Shown: in pieces, positions 33,212 through 41,601 of the stretch | How positions within the stretch are numbered: position 1 is the first letter of the stretch | How the letters are laid out: each line of letters starts with the position of its first letter | Source: Brachybacterium sp. YJGR34 | GTDB taxonomy: Bacteria > Actinomycetota > Actinomycetes > Actinomycetales > Dermabacteraceae | Direction of reading: 5' to 3' | NCBI RefSeq assembly: GCF_003347015.1 | Contig: NZ_PNFB01000013.1 | Location: forward strand, 39,112 to 103,111 | Length of the DNA stretch: 64,000 nucleotides | The notes under the pieces: generated by a model | Told to the model about the DNA's origin: nothing | Databases searched by the model: none | What the model saw: only the letters and a program-made list of their open reading frames with translations | Program-made: the position numbers and the translations under genes

Positions 33212-34638
33212 GCCAGAACTCCACCCCCGCGCCGCGCCCCGACGCCGCGAGCCGCGCGGCGGGCCCCCTCGGCCGCGGCGGCGCCGCGATGGACATGGCG
33301 CTCCTGATCGTCCTGGTGGTGCTGACGATCGCGGCCGCCGAGGGCATCGGCCTGCGCATGCTGCCGATCACCCCGTCGATCACCATCACCGTGCTGCCCC
33401 TGGTGTTCGCCGTGCTCATCACGATGATCCTGGGCATCCCCGTGTGGCGGAAGGGCATCCTGCGCCGCGTCTACTCGCCGCGGAACGTCGGTTTCTCCGG
33501 CGCCTTCCTCATCATCATCATGCTGCCGCTCATGGCGCGCTACGGGGCCGACGTCGCCCCGCGACTGGGCGAGATCCTCTCGATCGGCTGGGTGTTCCTG
33601 CTCCAGGAGCTCGGCAACCTCGGCACGGTCCTGCTCGGTCTGCCGATCGCGCTGATGCTGGGCCTGCGCCGCCACGCGATCGGCTCGACGCTGGGCCTGG
33701 GACGCGAGGGCGAGCTGGCCTACATCTCCGAGAAGTACTCCCTGAACTCCGACCCCGGTCGCGGCGTGCTGTCGATGTACCTCATGGGAACCCTGTTCGG
33801 CGCGCTGTTCTTCTCGCTGGTCGCGCCGATCCTGCTGGGCACCGGCCTGGACGTGCGGGCACTCGCGATCGCCTCCGGGCTGGGCTCGGCCTCGATGATG
33901 ACCGCGTCCTCCTCGACGCTGGCCGCGCAGGTGCCGGACATGCAGGACACGATCGTCTCCTATGCCGCCGCGAGCCAGCTGCTGACCAGCTTCATCGGCA
34001 CCTACACGATGGTCTTCCTCGCCGTCCCGCTGCAGCGCTTCCTCTACAACCTGTTCATGCGCGGCAAGGACCACCTGCCGAAGACCGGCGCGATCCCCGC
34101 CGCGGACGTCACCGACGCCGCCGCACAGAAGGGCGCGACCCCCACGGCAGCGACCCTCTTCACCGGCCAGCGCTACATCACCTTCGTGGCCGTGCTGCTG
34201 CTCTCGCTCGCCCTGGTGCTGTTCACGCAGCAGATGAAGCTCTGGGTGAATCCGGAGTCGACCCCGATCACCGCGCTGACGCTCGGCGGGCTCGCGACGC
34301 TGTGGCTGTTCGCTCTGATCGGCATCGTCATCGGCGACCTCATGACCATCAGCCGCGTGCCCGTCCTCCGCGACTTCCCGGTGCTGGGCTGGGTCTCCCT
34401 GGTATCCCTCGCCGGATGCCTGGCCTGGAGCGGCTTCGTCGACGCGATCGGGGCGGTCGACTTCCTGTCGCTGACCACCCCGATCCTCGCCTTCGCCGGG
34501 GTCAGCGTCGCCGACCGCCTCGTGGACCTGTCCAAGACCTCCTGGAAGATCGCGATCACGGCGGTGTTCGTGTTCCTGGGCACCTACGTCGGCTCCGCGC
34601 TGCTCGCTCAGTTCGGGCTGAGCGTCTCGGGAGCCTGA
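33208..34638 (+). CDS. DUF3100 family membrane protein (putative transporter)
   Basis: A 476-residue polytopic protein with about eleven hydrophobic segments, matching the DUF3100 (PF11299) family, often found beside M20 amidohydrolases. Conserved-looking segments include LQELGNLGTVLLGLP near 130, SISEKYSLNSDPGRGVLSMYL-type text near 175 (YISEKYSLNSDPGRG), and ASGLGSASMMTASS near 230, which resembles a substrate-binding re-entrant region. The ATG overlaps the M20 stop by 4 bp. Transport of the amidohydrolase substrate is inferred, not shown. Confidence 0.82.
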   Translation: MSQNSTPAPRPDAASRAAGPLGRGGAAMDMALLIVLVVLTIAAAEGIGLRMLPITPSITITVLPLVFAVLITMILGIPVWRKGILRRVYSPRNVGFSGAFLIIIMLPLMARYGADVAPRLGEILSIGWVFLLQELGNLGTVLLGLPIALMLGLRRHAIGSTLGLGREGELAYISEKYSLNSDPGRGVLSMYLMGTLFGALFFSLVAPILLGTGLDVRALAIASGLGSASMMTASSSTLAAQVPDMQDTIVSYAAASQLLTSFIGTYTMVFLAVPLQRFLYNLFMRGKDHLPKTGAIPAADVTDAAAQKGATPTAATLFTGQRYITFVAVLLLSLALVLFTQQMKLWVNPESTPITALTLGGLATLWLFALIGIVIGDLMTISRVPVLRDFPVLGWVSLVSLAGCLAWSGFVDAIGAVDFLSLTTPILAFAGVSVADRLVDLSKTSWKIAITAVFVFLGTYVGSALLAQFGLSVSGA

Positions 34639-34655
34639 GCCGGGGCGCGGCTCAG
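34635..34655. terminator. Shared terminator hairpin between convergent genes
   Basis: CTGAGCCG and CGGCTCAG form an 8-bp stem with a 5-nt loop. It overlaps the stop codons of both the DUF3100 gene and the convergent gene at 34652, so it would end transcripts in either direction. Confidence 0.6.
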
Positions 34656-35605
34656 GCGGCGGCGCGGTCCTTGTCCGCTCGGGAGGGCGAGGGGATCTCG
34701 AGGTCTCCGTCACCGGTCCCGGTGGCCGCCACGCGTCGCCGCGCCGCGGCCATCGCCGCGTAGGAGGGGAATTCGGCGCGTCGGGCGGCGCTCGTCCACG
34801 TGTGTCCGCGGCGAACACGGTCGAAGGTCCCGGTGAGCCTGGTGCGTGTCGTCTCCCGCACCGAGGCGTGCGGGAGCCGGCGCTCGAGATCGTCGATGCT
34901 CGTCAGGGCCTCCTCCCACCGGTCGTGGGGCATCACCGGGATCGGGGCGCGCGATCCCTGCTCGCGCACGATCCGTTTGACGGCGGTCCGCCCCGTCTCG
35001 TAGGAGATCCATCCCGCCGCATCGACCGCGATGCGCCAGGAGAGTCCGGAGCGGACCAGGGCTGCGGCATCGTGGAAGCGACGACGGTCGGTCACGCTCA
35101 TCGGCATCGTGGCCAGCGCTCTCTCGAGACCGAGCAGTCGGGCCGGGACCTCGCTCCCCGCCGGGGTGCGTGGCGCCGACGCCAGGGTCTTCTCGCGCCG
35201 GGCGTCGAAGTGGTCACGGACCGCGAGCCAGGCGGGTCCCTGGCGCGTGATCGCCCCGGATCCGTACCCGATCCCGGCATGCTCCCTCAGCCATGCGGTC
35301 ACCAGGCCTCCACGCCCCAGGACCGCCCACAGCCAGACCCCGCGGGAGAACTCACGCCGGATGCTCATCGCGCCGATCTCCCGGAGGTCGGCGGTGACGT
35401 CCACCGTGATGATCTCCCAGCTCTGCGGATCGCTCTCGACGATCGCCGCCGCCGGGATCTCCCGTTCGGCCAGTCGCCTGCTCACATGTCGGCCGGTGAG
35501 GTCGATCCCCGCCATGGTCCACGCCGCCAGCGCAGCACGGGCCTCGACGAAGAGCGATCCCGGCCCTGCCACTCGATGAAATCTGTGTCCACGTGCTGCC
35601 GCCAT
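34652..35605 (-). CDS. Unrecognised protein with two helix-turn-helix-like segments
   Basis: A 317-residue soluble protein I cannot assign to a family. Two segments with the same look, G-LSWRIAVDAAGWISYETGRTAV (about 200-222) and G-HTWTSAARRAEFPSYAAMAAA (about 277-298), each begin Gly-x-x-Trp and could form helix-turn-helix units. An N-terminal segment (LAAWTMAGIDLTGRHVSRRLAE) is similar. The chain is rich in Arg and ends in a charged tail. DNA or RNA binding is a guess. I start at 35605, with GAGGG upstream; an ATG at 35635 has TAGAGT 9 nt before it and is also possible. Confidence 0.65.
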   Translation of the reverse strand: MAAARGHRFHRVAGPGSLFVEARAALAAWTMAGIDLTGRHVSRRLAEREIPAAAIVESDPQSWEIITVDVTADLREIGAMSIRREFSRGVWLWAVLGRGGLVTAWLREHAGIGYGSGAITRQGPAWLAVRDHFDARREKTLASAPRTPAGSEVPARLLGLERALATMPMSVTDRRRFHDAAALVRSGLSWRIAVDAAGWISYETGRTAVKRIVREQGSRAPIPVMPHDRWEEALTSIDDLERRLPHASVRETTRTRLTGTFDRVRRGHTWTSAARRAEFPSYAAMAAARRRVAATGTGDGDLEIPSPSRADKDRAAA

Positions 35606-35733
35606 CTCGTATCCCTCGTGCCCCTTTCGGCTCATGTCGGCAGGACTCTAACGACGGGCTCCGACAGACGGACCCTCGGCTCCGCGCTCCCCAGATGACC
35701 GGGGACTACCTTGCCGCGGCGGTGGTGATGCAG

Positions 35734-35763
35734 TAGCCTGAACACGTTCACTGAACGTGTTCA
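35734..35763. promoter_or_regulatory. TetR promoter with perfect operator palindrome
   Basis: TAGCCT (35734-35739) is a likely -10 box. It is overlapped at its last base by TGAACACGTTC-act-GAACGTGTTCA (35739-35763), a perfect inverted repeat with 11-bp arms and a 3-nt spacer. It lies 14 bp before the TetR start, the usual place for autorepression. Confidence 0.75.
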
Positions 35764-35777
35764 CCGAAGGGGCCCCC

Positions 35778-36362
35778 ATGCCGCGCCGTGATTCCCGGAA
35801 CGCCACCCGCGCCCGCGTGCTCGCCGCCGCGGACCGCCTCTTCGTCGAGCGCGGATTCGCGGCCACCACCGTCCGCGAGATCGCGACCGCCTGCGAGGTG
35901 AGCGTCGGCACGGTGATGTCCGTCGGGGACAAGGAGAGCCTGCTGGTCCAGGTGTTCGACCAGCACGTGGCGCAGCTGCAGAGCCGGCGCCCGGCGTCGG
36001 AGCCCGCGGCGAGCTCTGACACCGAGCGGATCCTCGCCCTGGTCGCACCGATCGTCGAGCTGTACATCGAGCGTGCGGAGCTGGCCCGCACCTACGCCTC
36101 GATCCTCGTCGGCGCCCGGCACTCCTCGATCCTCATCGACGAGCTCGCCGCGCAGCTCATCGAGGAGTTCACCGGCATCCTCGCCGGCGACCAGCCGCGC
36201 CCCTCCCCGGAGGACAGAGCGCTGGCGACCGCGCTCTACCACGCCTTCGTCGGGGTGCTCTACACCGGGGCGGCCCGCCCGGGCGCCTCACTGCAGCAGC
36301 TGCCCGAGACGCTGCGATCCACCGTCACAGCCCTTCTCACGACCAGGGAGCACCCATGCTGA
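35778..36362 (+). CDS. TetR family transcriptional regulator
   Basis: A 194-residue TetR repressor. The N-terminal helix-turn-helix covers RARVLAAADRLFVERGFAATTVREIATACEVSVGTVMSVGDKESLL (about residues 10-55). The C-terminal ligand domain has no assignable specificity. I start at ATG 35778, preceded by AAGGGG, and not at the upstream GTG at 35757 that lies inside the operator. It overlaps the small membrane-protein gene by 7 bp, so it controls that gene and itself. Confidence 0.92.
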   Translation: MPRRDSRNATRARVLAAADRLFVERGFAATTVREIATACEVSVGTVMSVGDKESLLVQVFDQHVAQLQSRRPASEPAASSDTERILALVAPIVELYIERAELARTYASILVGARHSSILIDELAAQLIEEFTGILAGDQPRPSPEDRALATALYHAFVGVLYTGAARPGASLQQLPETLRSTVTALLTTREHPC

Positions 36363-36718
36363 TCCTCCTGCCCGAGCTCTGGTGGCCCACGATCCTGCTG
36401 GCCGCAGTCCTGGTCGGCGATGCGGCGCTCTCGCTGCGCCCACCGGGATTCATCCGCGACTGCCTGGACGGAGTGCGATTCCCCCGCGAGTGGTGGTGGA
36501 CCCTCATCGTCATCAAGCTGGTCGCCGCCGCAGGTCTCGTGGTCGGCCTTTGGGTGCCCGGCATCGCGGCCGCGGCGACCACCGGGGTGGTCGCCTACTT
36601 CGTGTGCGCCGCTGCCGCGCATCTGCGCGCCCGCTTCCTCGGCGTGTCCTTCTGGGTGAACTGCCTGGGGATGCTCGCCCTGTCCGTGGCGGTGCTGCTG
36701 TCCACGCTTCTGGTCTGA
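36356..36718 (+). CDS. Small four-helix membrane protein (DoxX-like)
   Basis: A 120-residue protein with four hydrophobic segments (about 7-25, 47-65, 68-88, 97-118) and a short loop WWWTLIVIKL, similar in layout to DoxX-like/DUF4345-type proteins. It is translationally coupled to the TetR gene by a 7-bp overlap. Function is unknown; as the sole partner of a TetR regulator it may take part in a stress or efflux response (inference). Confidence 0.7.
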   Translation: MLILLPELWWPTILLAAVLVGDAALSLRPPGFIRDCLDGVRFPREWWWTLIVIKLVAAAGLVVGLWVPGIAAAATTGVVAYFVCAAAAHLRARFLGVSFWVNCLGMLALSVAVLLSTLLV

Positions 36719-36775
36719 GGCCGCCTGCCGTTCAGGCCCTGACTACGATCGGATCCCATACAGCCACGCAGTGCG

Positions 36776-37015
36776 AACCGTGACTTCTCGGCGTACAACG
36801 CCGCCCAGGCGAGCAGGGACGTGCGACCCCTGGCTTAGCGCGCGGCCGCGCTGTGGTGGAACGCCGTAGGGACGGCCGCGGCGCCCGTGCCCCGGGCGAT
36901 CGAGCTGGGCTGCGGGGCCGGTATCGAGGAGCTCTCCGAGGTCGAGCGCGACGGCCACTCCTTCTCCGGTCCCAAGCACTGGCACACCTTCACGGTCATC
37001 GCGCGCCGGGCCTGA
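36776..37015 (+). pseudogene. Remnant of a class I SAM-dependent methyltransferase
   Basis: One frame reads [20 protein letters not shown], a TAG stop at 36836, then continues [11 protein letters not shown]...[10 protein letters not shown] (SAM motif I), jumping directly to a C-terminal methyltransferase tail with [17 protein letters not shown] and a TGA at 37013. The whole middle of the Rossmann domain is missing, so an internal deletion has joined motif I to the end, and a nonsense codon sits near the start. It is in the 371-bp gap before recQ and cannot be functional as a methyltransferase. Confidence 0.7.
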
Positions 37016-37076
37016 GTCCACGGTGCACTCGTCCACACTCCCCCGCCTCCGCTCGCACCCCGTCACCACCCCCGCC

Positions 37077-37082
37077 TAGAGT
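37077..37082 (+). promoter_or_regulatory. Leaderless -10 box for recQ
   Basis: TAGAGT lies 7 nt before the ATG at 37090, with no ribosome-binding sequence between. Confidence 0.5.
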
Positions 37083-37089
37083 GACGACC

Positions 37090-38967
37090 ATGGATTCCTC
37101 GACCGCCGCCGACCCGATCTCCGCACTCCGGGACGGCGATGCCGCGCAGACCGATGCGGCGCTCGAGATCCTCTCGAGGGTCTTCGGCTATGACTCCTTC
37201 CGCGGGGACCAGGCCGCGATCATCGACCAGCTCGCAGGCGGCGGGGACGCGGTGGTGCTCATGCCCACCGGCGGCGGCAAGTCGCTGTGCTACCAGATCC
37301 CCTCCCTGCTCCGCGAGGGCACGGGGATCGTGGTCTCGCCGCTGATCGCCCTGATGGCCGATCAGGTCGCCGCGCTCGAGGGCGTCGGCATCCGCGCCGC
37401 CTTCCTCAACTCCACTCTGGATTTCCACGAGGCCCAGGCCGTGGAGCAGCAGCTGCTGGCGGGCGAGCTGGACCTGCTGTACATGGCGCCGGAGCGCCTG
37501 GTCCTGCCCCGCACCCAGCAGCTCCTGCACCGGGCGCAGCTCGCCCTGTTCGCGATCGACGAGGCGCATTGCGTCTCCCAGTGGGGTCATGATTTCCGTC
37601 CCGACTACCTGGGGCTGTCCGTCCTCGCCGAGTCCTTCCCGACCGTGCCGCGGATCGCGCTGACGGCGACGGCCACCGAGGCCACCCATCGCGAACTCAC
37701 CGAGCGTCTGCAGATGCAGCAGGCGAGGCACTTCGTGGCGAGCTTCGACCGCCCCAACATCCAGTACCGGATCGAGCCCAAGGCCAGCCCCCGCGAGCAG
37801 CTCCTGCGCCTGATCACCACCGAGCACGAGGGCGACTCCGGCATCGTCTACTGCCTCTCGCGCAAGAGCGTCGAGCAGACCGCCGAGGCGCTGGTCGCCC
37901 GCGGCATCCCCGCCCTGCCGTACCACGCAGGGCTCGACGCGGCCGTCCGCCAGGACCACCAGGAGCGCTTCCTGCGGGCCGAGGGGCTGATCATCGTGGC
38001 GACCATCGCCTTCGGGATGGGCATCGACAAGCCCGACGTCCGCTTCGTCGCGCACCTGGACCTGCCCAAGTCCATCGAGGGCTACTACCAGGAGACCGGC
38101 CGTGCGGGCCGCGACGGTCAGCCCTCCACCGCCTGGATGGCCTACGGGCTGGGCGACGTCGTCAACCAGCGGAAGTTCATCGACACCGGCGAGGGCAGCG
38201 AGCTGTTCAAACGCAACGCCCGCTCGCATCTGGACGCCATGCTCGCGCTGTGCGAGACCGTCACCTGCCGCCGCGTGCAGCTGCTGCGCTACTTCGGCCA
38301 GGACTCGGAGCCCTGCGGCAACTGCGACACCTGCCTGACCCCGCCCAGCACCTGGGATGCGACGGTGCCGGCGCAGAAGCTGCTCTCGGCCCTGATCCGC
38401 CTGGACCGCGAGCGCGGCCAGAAGTTCGGTTCCGGTCAGGTCATCGAGGTCCTGCTGGGCCGGGACAATCCGCGCTCGGCGCAGTCCCGGCACGAGGAGC
38501 TGAGCGTCTGGGGCATCGGCACGGAGCTGAGCGAGAAGCAGTGGCGCACCACCCTGCGCCAGCTGCTGGCCCGAGGGGTCGTCGAGGCCGAGGGCGAGTA
38601 CGGCGTCCTGATCCCCGGGCCGAACTCCCCGGCGGTGCTGCGCGGCGAGGAGACAGTCGAGCTCGCGGTGGACCGCGCCCCGCAGCGCGCGGCCCGCGGG
38701 GGCGGACGGCGCGCGGCCGGCGGCTCCCGGGCGGCCGACTCCCTCGAGCCCGCGCAGCTCGAGCGGTTCGAGGCGCTGCGCACCTGGCGGACCTCGGTCG
38801 CCTCCGAGAAGCAGATCCCGCCGTACATGGTGTTCTCCGACGCGACTCTGGTGGGGATCGTCCAGGCCCGGCCCACGACGGTGTCCCAGCTGGGCGGCGT
38901 CAGCGGGGTCGGCGCCAAGAAGCTCGCCGAGTACGGCGAGGCCGTCCTGGAAGCGCTGCCGGAGTGA
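37090..38967 (+). CDS. recQ: ATP-dependent DNA helicase RecQ
   Basis: A 625-residue 3'-5' DNA helicase in recombination and fork repair. Domains: helicase core with Walker A MPTGGGKS near residue 58, DEAH box IDEAHC near 158, the aromatic-rich loop after it ([12 protein letters not shown]), and motif [13 protein letters not shown] near 337. The RecQ-specific zinc cysteines are seen in the [17 protein letters not shown] segment and CGNCDTC near 415. A winged helix follows, and an HRDC domain is at about 545-625. All catalytic residues appear intact. It appears leaderless and stands alone. Confidence 0.96.
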   Translation: MDSSTAADPISALRDGDAAQTDAALEILSRVFGYDSFRGDQAAIIDQLAGGGDAVVLMPTGGGKSLCYQIPSLLREGTGIVVSPLIALMADQVAALEGVGIRAAFLNSTLDFHEAQAVEQQLLAGELDLLYMAPERLVLPRTQQLLHRAQLALFAIDEAHCVSQWGHDFRPDYLGLSVLAESFPTVPRIALTATATEATHRELTERLQMQQARHFVASFDRPNIQYRIEPKASPREQLLRLITTEHEGDSGIVYCLSRKSVEQTAEALVARGIPALPYHAGLDAAVRQDHQERFLRAEGLIIVATIAFGMGIDKPDVRFVAHLDLPKSIEGYYQETGRAGRDGQPSTAWMAYGLGDVVNQRKFIDTGEGSELFKRNARSHLDAMLALCETVTCRRVQLLRYFGQDSEPCGNCDTCLTPPSTWDATVPAQKLLSALIRLDRERGQKFGSGQVIEVLLGRDNPRSAQSRHEELSVWGIGTELSEKQWRTTLRQLLARGVVEAEGEYGVLIPGPNSPAVLRGEETVELAVDRAPQRAARGGGRRAAGGSRAADSLEPAQLERFEALRTWRTSVASEKQIPPYMVFSDATLVGIVQARPTTVSQLGGVSGVGAKKLAEYGEAVLEALPE

Positions 38968-39022
38968 ACAGCACCTCGACTATCCTGCCGCCTATCGACA
39001 GGACGTGACGAGGGGGACCACC

Positions 39023-40261
39023 ATGACCGCACCGGGGACGCCGAACGGCCCGCAGGACGCGAACGGGCCGACGAACGAGCCGGGATCGCCGATGCCGTCC
39101 TCCCCTTACGGCGCGGCGCCTCCGCCGCCCGGCCAGCAGTCGCCCTTCGCCCCCTCCTCGCCCCCGCAGCCCCCGTTCGGTCAGCCGCAGGCCGGCGAGC
39201 GGCCGGACGGGCCCGCCGGGAAGAAGCGGACGGGACTGATCGTCGGCCTCATCGCCGGCGGCGGCTGCCTCCTGGTGCTGCTGCTGGTCGTCGTGCTCGT
39301 CATCGTCCTGGCCGTCCGCGGGGGCGCGGGCGGCGGCGGCGAGGAGACCGGCAGCGAGGTCGCGCAGCTGACCCCCGAGGAGCAGGCCACGCAGCTGGTC
39401 ACCGACTACATGGCCGCCCTCGAGGCCGGGGACTCCGCGGTCGCGATGGAGCTCATGCCGGCAGGCGAGGACTCCGACGCGGAGTACCTGCCGGCCGAGG
39501 TGTACGACGCGGGTCTCACGGCGGCGCCGGTCACCGACGTCGTCATCGGCGACCCCCTCATCGACGAGTCCGGCATCTCCGGCACCGTGGACGTCGACTA
39601 CGCCGTCGGCGGCGAGAGCACCTCCGCCGAATTCCGGGTCGCGGACTACGACAGTGACGACGTCCTGGCTCTGACCTCGTTCAGCTGGTACACCGAGCTG
39701 CCGGAGATGTACGCCGGCCTCGGCACCACCCTCAACGGGACCGAGGTCGCCGACGGCACCGTGTTCCATCTCCTCCCCGGCGCGTACGAGCTCGGCTACA
39801 GCAACGAGAACTTCCTGCCGGCCTCCACCGATCCGGTGCTGGCCGTGAATCCGCAGGAGTACCCCGAGTGGCCCGACGCGGCCCTGTCCGAGGACGGCCT
39901 GACCACGTTCCGCGGCGCCGTCCAGACGGCCGTGGACGAGTGCGTCGCCCAGAAGACCCTCGAGGCCGGCTGCGGCATGGACGCCGTCCCCGAGTCCAGC
40001 TCCGACGGCTGGACCATGGTCGAGGACACCGTGTCCCGCACCCTGCCCGAGGAGTCGCAGCGCAACATCGACACCATGGAGGGCACCCCCGAGTACGACG
40101 AGCCCACCTACGTGCGCGGCGAGTCCGTGGGCACCGTGGACACCACCATCGAGTGCACCAAGGACGGGCAGACGGGCACCTGCGAGCTCTTCTTCGGCGG
40201 CGCGATCTCGGTGCCCAGCGTCGACATGGCCGATCCGGAGCTGCCGGTCACCTGGTCCTGA
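39023..40261 (+). CDS. Membrane-anchored secreted protein, unknown function
   Basis: A 412-residue protein. The N-terminal 66 residues are cytoplasmic and rich in Pro, Gly and Gln. KKR then precedes one membrane segment (about 71-98), and a 300-residue outer domain follows. The outer part starts with an acidic stretch and a helical LTPEEQATQLVTDYMAALEAGDS segment resembling the NTF2/lumazine-like extracellular modules of such actinobacterial proteins; the rest is beta-rich and has cysteines in pairs (EAGCGM, ECTKDGQTGTCE). GAGGGGG precedes the ATG at 39023. A family 2 palindrome follows. Confidence 0.75.
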   Translation: MTAPGTPNGPQDANGPTNEPGSPMPSSPYGAAPPPPGQQSPFAPSSPPQPPFGQPQAGERPDGPAGKKRTGLIVGLIAGGGCLLVLLLVVVLVIVLAVRGGAGGGGEETGSEVAQLTPEEQATQLVTDYMAALEAGDSAVAMELMPAGEDSDAEYLPAEVYDAGLTAAPVTDVVIGDPLIDESGISGTVDVDYAVGGESTSAEFRVADYDSDDVLALTSFSWYTELPEMYAGLGTTLNGTEVADGTVFHLLPGAYELGYSNENFLPASTDPVLAVNPQEYPEWPDAALSEDGLTTFRGAVQTAVDECVAQKTLEAGCGMDAVPESSSDGWTMVEDTVSRTLPEESQRNIDTMEGTPEYDEPTYVRGESVGTVDTTIECTKDGQTGTCELFFGGAISVPSVDMADPELPVTWS

Positions 40262-40307
40262 GCCGGGGCGGGCGAGCCCCGGTGTGCCACGGCCCGCGCC
40301 GGGATCT

Positions 40308-40366
40308 GCTGCAGGCATCTTCACCGTGGAATTCGCACCGGATACCACGGTGAACTCGCCTGCAGC
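40308..40366. repeat. Family 2 dispersed palindrome, copy 2
   Basis: A 59-bp palindrome with the same design as 31612-31676: outer arms GCTGCAGGC / GCCTGCAGC (9 bp), 3-nt internal loops, inner arms TTCACCGTGG / CCACGGTGAA (10 bp) and a 15-nt loop. Paired changes keep both stems. It lies between the convergent ends of the genes at 39023 and 40403 and can act as a two-way terminator. Confidence 0.85.
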
Positions 40367-40402
40367 GTGAGCACCGGCCCGCGCGGGCCGCGGGATCCGC
40401 GC

Positions 40403-41518
40403 TCAGCGCACCCCGCCCGGCAACGGCGCGGGCTCGCCCGGCTGTGTCCCGGGCCGCAGATCGATGCCGTAGTCCGCGGCGAAGCGCAGCTCGGTGCCGA
40501 TCCACACCGATTCCGCCTGCTCGTCGAGACGGAACACTCGCGCCCCGCGCAGTCGATGCTCCTCCGCGCCCTCCAGCCCGTAGGCGCCGAACCCGGTGCC
40601 CGGGCCGTAGCCGAGGGTGATGCCGTAGTAGTCCGCCGCATAGGTGTTGGTGTGGTCGTGGCCGACGAACAGCCCCTGCACGTCCCCGCGGTGCAGCAGG
40701 GCGGTGAAGAGGCCGGAGTTGAACGGGCCGGGGCTCTCGACCTCGTTCCGCTCGCCGACGATCCGGTGCCGCACTCGGGCGCGGGCGTGGTCCTCGTCCG
40801 TGCGGGAGTCCGCGCTGCCGAACCAGGCGCAGCGGTGCTCCCACAGCGGGATGTGCTGGAAGAGGAGGCCCGACACGCGGTGCCCGGCACGGTGCTGGAG
40901 CTCCTCGGAGGCCGTGAGGTACCACCGGATCTGGTCCGGGCGCACCCAGTCCCAGCGCGGGTGGCCGGCGAGGTCCTGCCCGGCGATCTGCTCGGGGGCG
41001 TAGCGGCCGGAGTCCAGCAGCCACACCGCGTACACGGCACGGTCCCCGCGCGAGGACGAGACGGTGAGCACCTGGTTCCCGCTGCCGGAGATCCCCTCAG
41101 CGCCCGCGGTGTTGAGGTTGTGGGGGTACTGGGCGACGAACTCCAGGTAGGCCGCCTCGTCCATCCCGGTGACGGCGGTGGAGTCCTCGTCATGGTTCCC
41201 GAAGGTCAGCGCCCAGGGGATGCCGCGCTCCTCCATCGGCACCACCACGTTGTTGATCGCCTGCTTCGCCTCGAGCGCCGTGGTGGGGCTGCCGTCGATG
41301 ACGTCGCCGTTGAGGACCACGAGGTCGGGCCGGACGTCGTCGAGCACCGCCTCCTGGAGGGCGATCGTGCGCGCGTCGGTGCGGTGCGAGTCCTGGGTGT
41401 CGTTGAACTGGACGATGGTGAAGGTCCCGTCCTCGCGGCACCGCAGGCGCTCCTCCACGATCCCGGTGACCGGTGCGGTCGAGGAGGGGGAAGGGGGCTG
41501 CGGAGTCGTCGTCGCCAT
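40403..41518 (-). CDS. Metallophosphoesterase (calcineurin-like)
   Basis: A 371-residue binuclear metal phosphoesterase (PF00149). Motifs in order: FNDTQD near residue 38 (the D-x-Q variant instead of D-x-H, as in the YvnB/DCR2-like branch), LNGDVIDG near 70, FGNHDED near 105, FQHIPLWEH near 218 and VGHDHTN near 287. There is no signal peptide or membrane segment, so it acts in the cytosol. The substrate is unknown. It is divergent from the SMP-30 gene with 83 bp between them. Confidence 0.88.
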   Translation of the reverse strand: MATTTPQPPSPSSTAPVTGIVEERLRCREDGTFTIVQFNDTQDSHRTDARTIALQEAVLDDVRPDLVVLNGDVIDGSPTTALEAKQAINNVVVPMEERGIPWALTFGNHDEDSTAVTGMDEAAYLEFVAQYPHNLNTAGAEGISGSGNQVLTVSSSRGDRAVYAVWLLDSGRYAPEQIAGQDLAGHPRWDWVRPDQIRWYLTASEELQHRAGHRVSGLLFQHIPLWEHRCAWFGSADSRTDEDHARARVRHRIVGERNEVESPGPFNSGLFTALLHRGDVQGLFVGHDHTNTYAADYYGITLGYGPGTGFGAYGLEGAEEHRLRGARVFRLDEQAESVWIGTELRFAADYGIDLRPGTQPGEPAPLPGGVR

Positions 41519-41601
41519 CCCGGGAGCATAGGACGCCCGGCACCGCCGCTGGGGGATGATGGCCGCACGCCCCGCCCCCTTCCCCGATGAACGGAGCTGC
41601 C

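Noticed and set aside
35757..35777. Longer TetR protein starting at GTG 35757
   Set aside because: That start lies inside the perfect operator palindrome and has no ribosome site, while ATG 35778 has AAGGGG at good spacing.
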